In this document: piece after piece, positions 13,317 to 15,742 of the stretch
Layout of the letters: every line of letters begins with the position of its first letter
How positions within the stretch are numbered: the first letter of the stretch is position 1
From: an uncultured Clostridia bacterium
Lineage (GTDB): Bacteria; Bacillota; Clostridia; Oscillospirales; Acutalibacteraceae
Assembly (NCBI GenBank): GCA_946539105.1
Contig: CAMNHG010000023.1
Location: forward strand, 1 to 15,742
Length of the DNA stretch: 15,742 nucleotides
Reading direction: 5' to 3'
Program-made: the position numbers and the translations under genes
Notes under the pieces: generated by a model
What the model was told of the DNA's origin: nothing
What the model saw: the letters and a program-made list of their open reading frames with translations, nothing else
The model's database searches: none

Positions 13317-14057
13317 ATGAATTTATTGCTTATTCTCGCGTTTTTATTCTTTGTAGGCTCGATATTCGGCTGGGTGCTCGAGCTGCTTTTCAGACGCTTT
13401 ATCTCTAAAAATAATCCCGAGAGGAAGTGGATTAACCCCGGCTTTTGCGTTGGCCCTTACCTTCCCCTTTACGGCTCGGGACTGTGTATTTTGTACCTGA
13501 TTGCCGGAATCCGCCCGTACATTAACTTCGGTAATCAGATTATCGACACCATTGTTTTGCTGATTGCTATGGCACTTGCGATGACAATAATTGAGTACAT
13601 CGCCGGAATTATCTCTTACAAGGGCTTTCACGTAAGACTTTGGGACTACTCAAATGAATGGGGCAATATTCAGGGCGTTATCTGCCCGAAGTTCTCGCTT
13701 GCCTGGGGTATTTTGGGCGTTGCCTACTACTATTTGGTACATCCGAATATTCTCGGCGCGCTTAACTGGCTTTCGCAGAACCTTGCGTTCTCGTTCTTTA
13801 TCGGAATGTTCTACGGCGTGTTTATCATCGACCTTGTTTACTCGGCAAACCTTATTACAAAGCTCAAGATGATTGCCGACGACCAGAATATTGTCGTTCG
13901 CTACGAGGAGCTTAAAACGAGAATCCGCGCGTATCACGACGAGAAAAAGAGCAAATATCACTTCTTTAAGCCGTTCAGCTCCGACAGCACGCTTGCCGAG
14001 CACATCAAGGCTATGAAGTCAGCGCGTGAGGAAAAGAAAGCAAAGGCAAATAGGTAA
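13317..14057 (+). CDS. CmpB-type membrane protein (putative ABC transporter permease family, PF06541-like)
   Basis: The 246-residue protein has about five membrane helices: 3-25, 46-65, 75-100, 126-145 and 155-180. A charged cytoplasmic tail runs from about 182 to the end, rich in Lys/Glu/Arg. Family hallmarks include FGWVLELLFRR near 17-27, an NPGFCVGPYLPLYG block at 40-53, and RLWDYSNEWGNIQGVICPKFSLAWG at about 107-131. These match the ABC_trans_CmpB family. The transporter label is weak: no ATPase partner is encoded nearby and its substrate is unknown. The ATG at 13317 has AGAGG 9 nt upstream. No strong terminator follows directly, and the next gene is 131 nt downstream with its own promoter-like region. 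Confidence 0.82.
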   Translation: MNLLLILAFLFFVGSIFGWVLELLFRRFISKNNPERKWINPGFCVGPYLPLYGSGLCILYLIAGIRPYINFGNQIIDTIVLLIAMALAMTIIEYIAGIISYKGFHVRLWDYSNEWGNIQGVICPKFSLAWGILGVAYYYLVHPNILGALNWLSQNLAFSFFIGMFYGVFIIDLVYSANLITKLKMIADDQNIVVRYEELKTRIRAYHDEKKSKYHFFKPFSSDSTLAEHIKAMKSAREEKKAKANR

Positions 14058-14073
14058 CAATCCATATAAGAAA

Positions 14074-14156
14074 TCGGCAAAACTCCTATGTAATTCTTGA
14101 CTAAGTTATACTTTTATGATAGCATATAAGTGATGAAGTTTGCCGAATACCGGCAA
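14074..14156 (+). promoter_or_regulatory. Promoter-like region with flanking inverted repeats before the 76-residue gene
   Basis: TTGACT (14097-14102), a 17-nt spacer and TAGCAT (14120-14125) form a possible promoter. It is flanked by TCGGCAAAACT (14074-14084) and AGTTTGCCGA (14137-14146), inverted copies differing by one extra A. A second palindrome, TTGCCG-AATAC-CGGCAA (14140-14156), overlaps the right copy. The GGCAA motif thus occurs three times around the predicted start, which could be an operator; the left copy could also belong to a weak terminator of the preceding gene. The -10 box is poor. Confidence 0.4.
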
Positions 14157-14188
14157 GGCAAGCTAAAAATATTTAGGAGGAATTACCG

Positions 14189-14419
14189 ATGTTTGGAAAC
14201 GATGTTAAGGCGGATTTGAGCTATGACGCACAGATTAAAATAAAGGAAATTGTTGAACAGGCTATTGAGGACAAGTTCAAAAAAACAATCATTAAAAAGC
14301 TCAGAAGAAAGATAATCAGAAATCTTATTATTACAGGAGTAGTTGTCGGCGGAGCTATAGTTGTTGCCAAAAACTACGATAAGATTGAAGGTTATATAAG
14401 AAACCGTTTTTGGATTTAA
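14189..14419 (+). CDS. Small single-span membrane protein, not recognised
   Basis: I do not recognise this 76-residue protein. It starts with an acidic, amphipathic helical part (MFGNDVKADLSYDAQIKIKE). A strongly basic stretch KKTIIKKLRRKIIRN (31-45) follows, then one glycine/valine-rich membrane helix LIITGVVVGGAIVVA (46-60) and a short basic tail. The positive-inside rule suggests the N-terminal part is cytoplasmic. Coding is well supported: AGGAGG lies at 14175-14180 with 8-nt spacing to the ATG, and a good terminator follows 6 nt after the stop. It is monocistronic between the CmpB-like gene and the antiporter. No toxin, holin or stress family can be assigned with confidence. Confidence 0.78.
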   Translation: MFGNDVKADLSYDAQIKIKEIVEQAIEDKFKKTIIKKLRRKIIRNLIITGVVVGGAIVVAKNYDKIEGYIRNRFWI

Positions 14420-14425
14420 TTATTA

Positions 14426-14460
14426 TGCGGCGCTGTTTTATGACAGTGCCGCTTGTTTGT
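14426..14460 (+). terminator. Terminator of the 76-residue gene
   Basis: GCGGCGCTGT (14426-14435) pairs with ACAGTGCCGC (14442-14451), 10 bp with one G-U pair and loop TTTATG. TTGTTTGTT follows. Confidence 0.85.
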
Positions 14461-14466
14461 TAATCG

Positions 14467-14498
14467 AAAACGCGCCCTGCTGTTAAGCAAGGCGCGTT
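14467..14498 (-). terminator. Terminator of the Na+/H+ antiporter gene
   Basis: On the minus strand AACGCGCCTTGCT pairs with AGCAGGGCGCGTT around loop TAAC, a 13-bp stem with one U-G pair that is a mismatch (C-A) when read on the plus strand. It ends in TTTT. The G-U asymmetry and its place 18 nt after the antiporter stop assign it to the minus strand. Confidence 0.88.
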
Positions 14499-14515
14499 AT
14501 CTTTGCAAAAAACTA

Positions 14516-15742
14516 TTAAGCCGTGCGGTTTTTGCTGATTCTCTTATAAACGGGCTTCATGGTAAGACCCTGAATTACCGTTGTGAAGAATACTACGGCG
14601 TAGGTACAGCCGAGAATGATAAAGTATATGTTCTCGGGAACCATATCCTTGGTACTCATTGCAAGGGCTACGGAAAGTCCGCCTCTGAGTCCTCCCCAGG
14701 TAAACAGCGTGATAAAACCTCCGCGGGTAAAGTTGTCGGGGATTTTGCCCATAAACAAAGAGGAAATTGCAAGACTGCCGGAACGCGAAATAAGATTTGC
14801 GATAATCGCGATTGCCGAGAGCAGGAGTACGTGCTCCATTCTCAGAATACTTATGAAGGACAAACCGAGCAGAATATAAAGCAGTGAGTTGAGGAAAACG
14901 TCGAGGGTTTCCCAGAACGAATCGAAAATTTCCGCGTGTTCTTTTTCTTCGTTCTCACAGAATCTTGAACGGAGCTCTGAGAACAAAATTCCGCAGATTA
15001 CCGAAGCAATCGCGCCCGAGAAGTGGAACACCTCGCAAAGTGAATATGCAAGTGCAACGGTGAGCAGACTGATGAAGATTTTAAGGAATTTATGCTTGCT
15101 GAAACGGTACATCAGGAAGCATACAGCGGTAACTACAATACCTACAACAACAGCACCGATAACCTCTCTGAACATTACGCCGAGGAAGCTCTGATCCGAT
15201 GAACCGGACGCTTTAACCATTCCCGAGAAGCAAACGAACAGCGCGACGCCGATACCGTCGTTAAAGAGCGATTCGCCCTGAATAAGGAACGAGGTTTTTC
15301 GGGGCAAACCGAATTTGCTTAAAATTCCCGTTGCGGCGATCGGGTCGGTCGGGGCGATAATACTGCCGAACATAAGGCATACCGGCAGTGAGAGATTTAG
15401 GTTGAAAATCATACTCGCGCCGTAAATGAGCAGTCCGTAAAAACCTGCTCCGAGCAAGGTGCACACAAGCGAAAGCACCGTTACCTGTCTTGCCATTTCC
15501 TTGAAGTCCTTCAGCTTCATATTACAAGAGCCGGCAAACAGCATAAAGCACAGCACTCCGTGCATCAGAAAATCATGGATGTCAAAGCTCTGCACATCTT
15601 TCATAATGTTTCCGACAGGTGTGTCGCTGAACACGATTGTGCCTACAAGCACAAGCACGCCGAGTATCGTCGCAAACAGCATAAGTGCTATTTCGTAAGT
15701 GAGCTTGGTAACCTTCTCATTGAAAAATCCGAGAACGCAGAC
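14516..15742 (-). CDS. CPA1-family Na+/H+ antiporter (NhaP/NHE-like), 5' end cut by the window
   Basis: A membrane antiporter predicted to exchange Na+ (or K+) for H+. The frame is open to the right edge. The first in-window ATG (15682) is not the start: the 20 codons before it continue the first helix (FNEKVTKLTYEIALMLFATI), a typical NhaP N-terminus. At least 408 residues are present and about 11-12 membrane segments are visible. Signatures are FGSIIAPTDPIAA and QGESLFNDGIGV with the paired N-D of electroneutral CPA1 exchangers, then FTWGGLRGGLSVALAM, holding the conserved arginine near the C-terminal end. No C-terminal TrkA/RCK domain is seen; the protein ends soon after the last helix (KRISKNRTA). 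A strong terminator follows. The promoter is outside the window. Confidence 0.9.
   Translation of the reverse strand, partial: VCVLGFFNEKVTKLTYEIALMLFATILGVLVLVGTIVFSDTPVGNIMKDVQSFDIHDFLMHGVLCFMLFAGSCNMKLKDFKEMARQVTVLSLVCTLLGAGFYGLLIYGASMIFNLNLSLPVCLMFGSIIAPTDPIAATGILSKFGLPRKTSFLIQGESLFNDGIGVALFVCFSGMVKASGSSDQSFLGVMFREVIGAVVVGIVVTAVCFLMYRFSKHKFLKIFISLLTVALAYSLCEVFHFSGAIASVICGILFSELRSRFCENEEKEHAEIFDSFWETLDVFLNSLLYILLGLSFISILRMEHVLLLSAIAIIANLISRSGSLAISSLFMGKIPDNFTRGGFITLFTWGGLRGGLSVALAMSTKDMVPENIYFIILGCTYAVVFFTTVIQGLTMKPVYKRISKNRTA

Noticed and set aside
14453..14887. Plus-strand 144-codon frame over the antiporter 3' end.
   Set aside because: It begins in the antiporter terminator and is antisense to a clear CPA1 gene; composition and motifs do not support a protein.

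Overview
The window looks like chromosomal DNA of a low-to-moderate GC Gram-positive bacterium, most likely a gut-type member of the Clostridia (Oscillospiraceae/Ruminococcaceae-like). The evidence is an NtpABDE-type V-ATPase operon, strong AGGAGG ribosome sites, near-consensus sigma-A promoters, frequent TTG starts, and families typical of Firmicutes (CmpB-like, DUF5684, DUF308). The genus is inference. I see no tRNA, rRNA, CRISPR array, transposase gene or phage gene.

Positions 1-8736 hold, on the minus strand, one long operon for a V/A-type rotary ATPase. In transcription order it is H(G)-C-I-K-F-E-A-B-D. D runs off the left edge. Spacers are 9-47 nt. Transcription should start near 8701 from a perfect TTGACA-17-TATAAT promoter. 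It then crosses a ~170-nt leader containing a terminator-like hairpin with a U-run, so the operon may be attenuated. Three subunits (H, I, B) appear to use TTG starts. The order differs from the common H-I-K-E-C-F-A-B-D arrangement: C has moved next to H, and F precedes E.

Positions 8775-9885 hold a divergent DUF5684-type membrane protein gene (+) and a convergent GNAT acetyltransferase gene (-), which share a terminator. Positions 9886-12332 hold a small repeat cluster and then a two-gene partner-switching module: a membrane sensor fused to a SpoIIE-type PP2C phosphatase and an RsbW-like ATPase/kinase domain, followed with an 11-nt overlap by a STAS anti-anti-sigma protein. No sigma factor gene is nearby.

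Positions 12333-12692 are non-coding and hold the most striking structure. A terminator hairpin occurs twice as identical 25-nt direct repeats flanking a ~291-bp insert. Joining the outer flanks restores one perfect 18-bp-arm bidirectional terminator. This implies that a small non-autonomous element split an ancestral shared terminator. The insert contains a segment bounded by GTAGGGGCG inverted repeats with nested hairpins.

Positions 12693-15742 hold a DUF308/HdeD-like membrane protein (-), a CmpB-family membrane protein (+), a small unrecognised single-span membrane protein (+), and a CPA1 Na+/H+ antiporter (-) whose N-terminus lies beyond the right edge. The V-ATPase and the antiporter would both act on Na+/H+ gradients. 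Nothing in the sequence shows that they are co-regulated.
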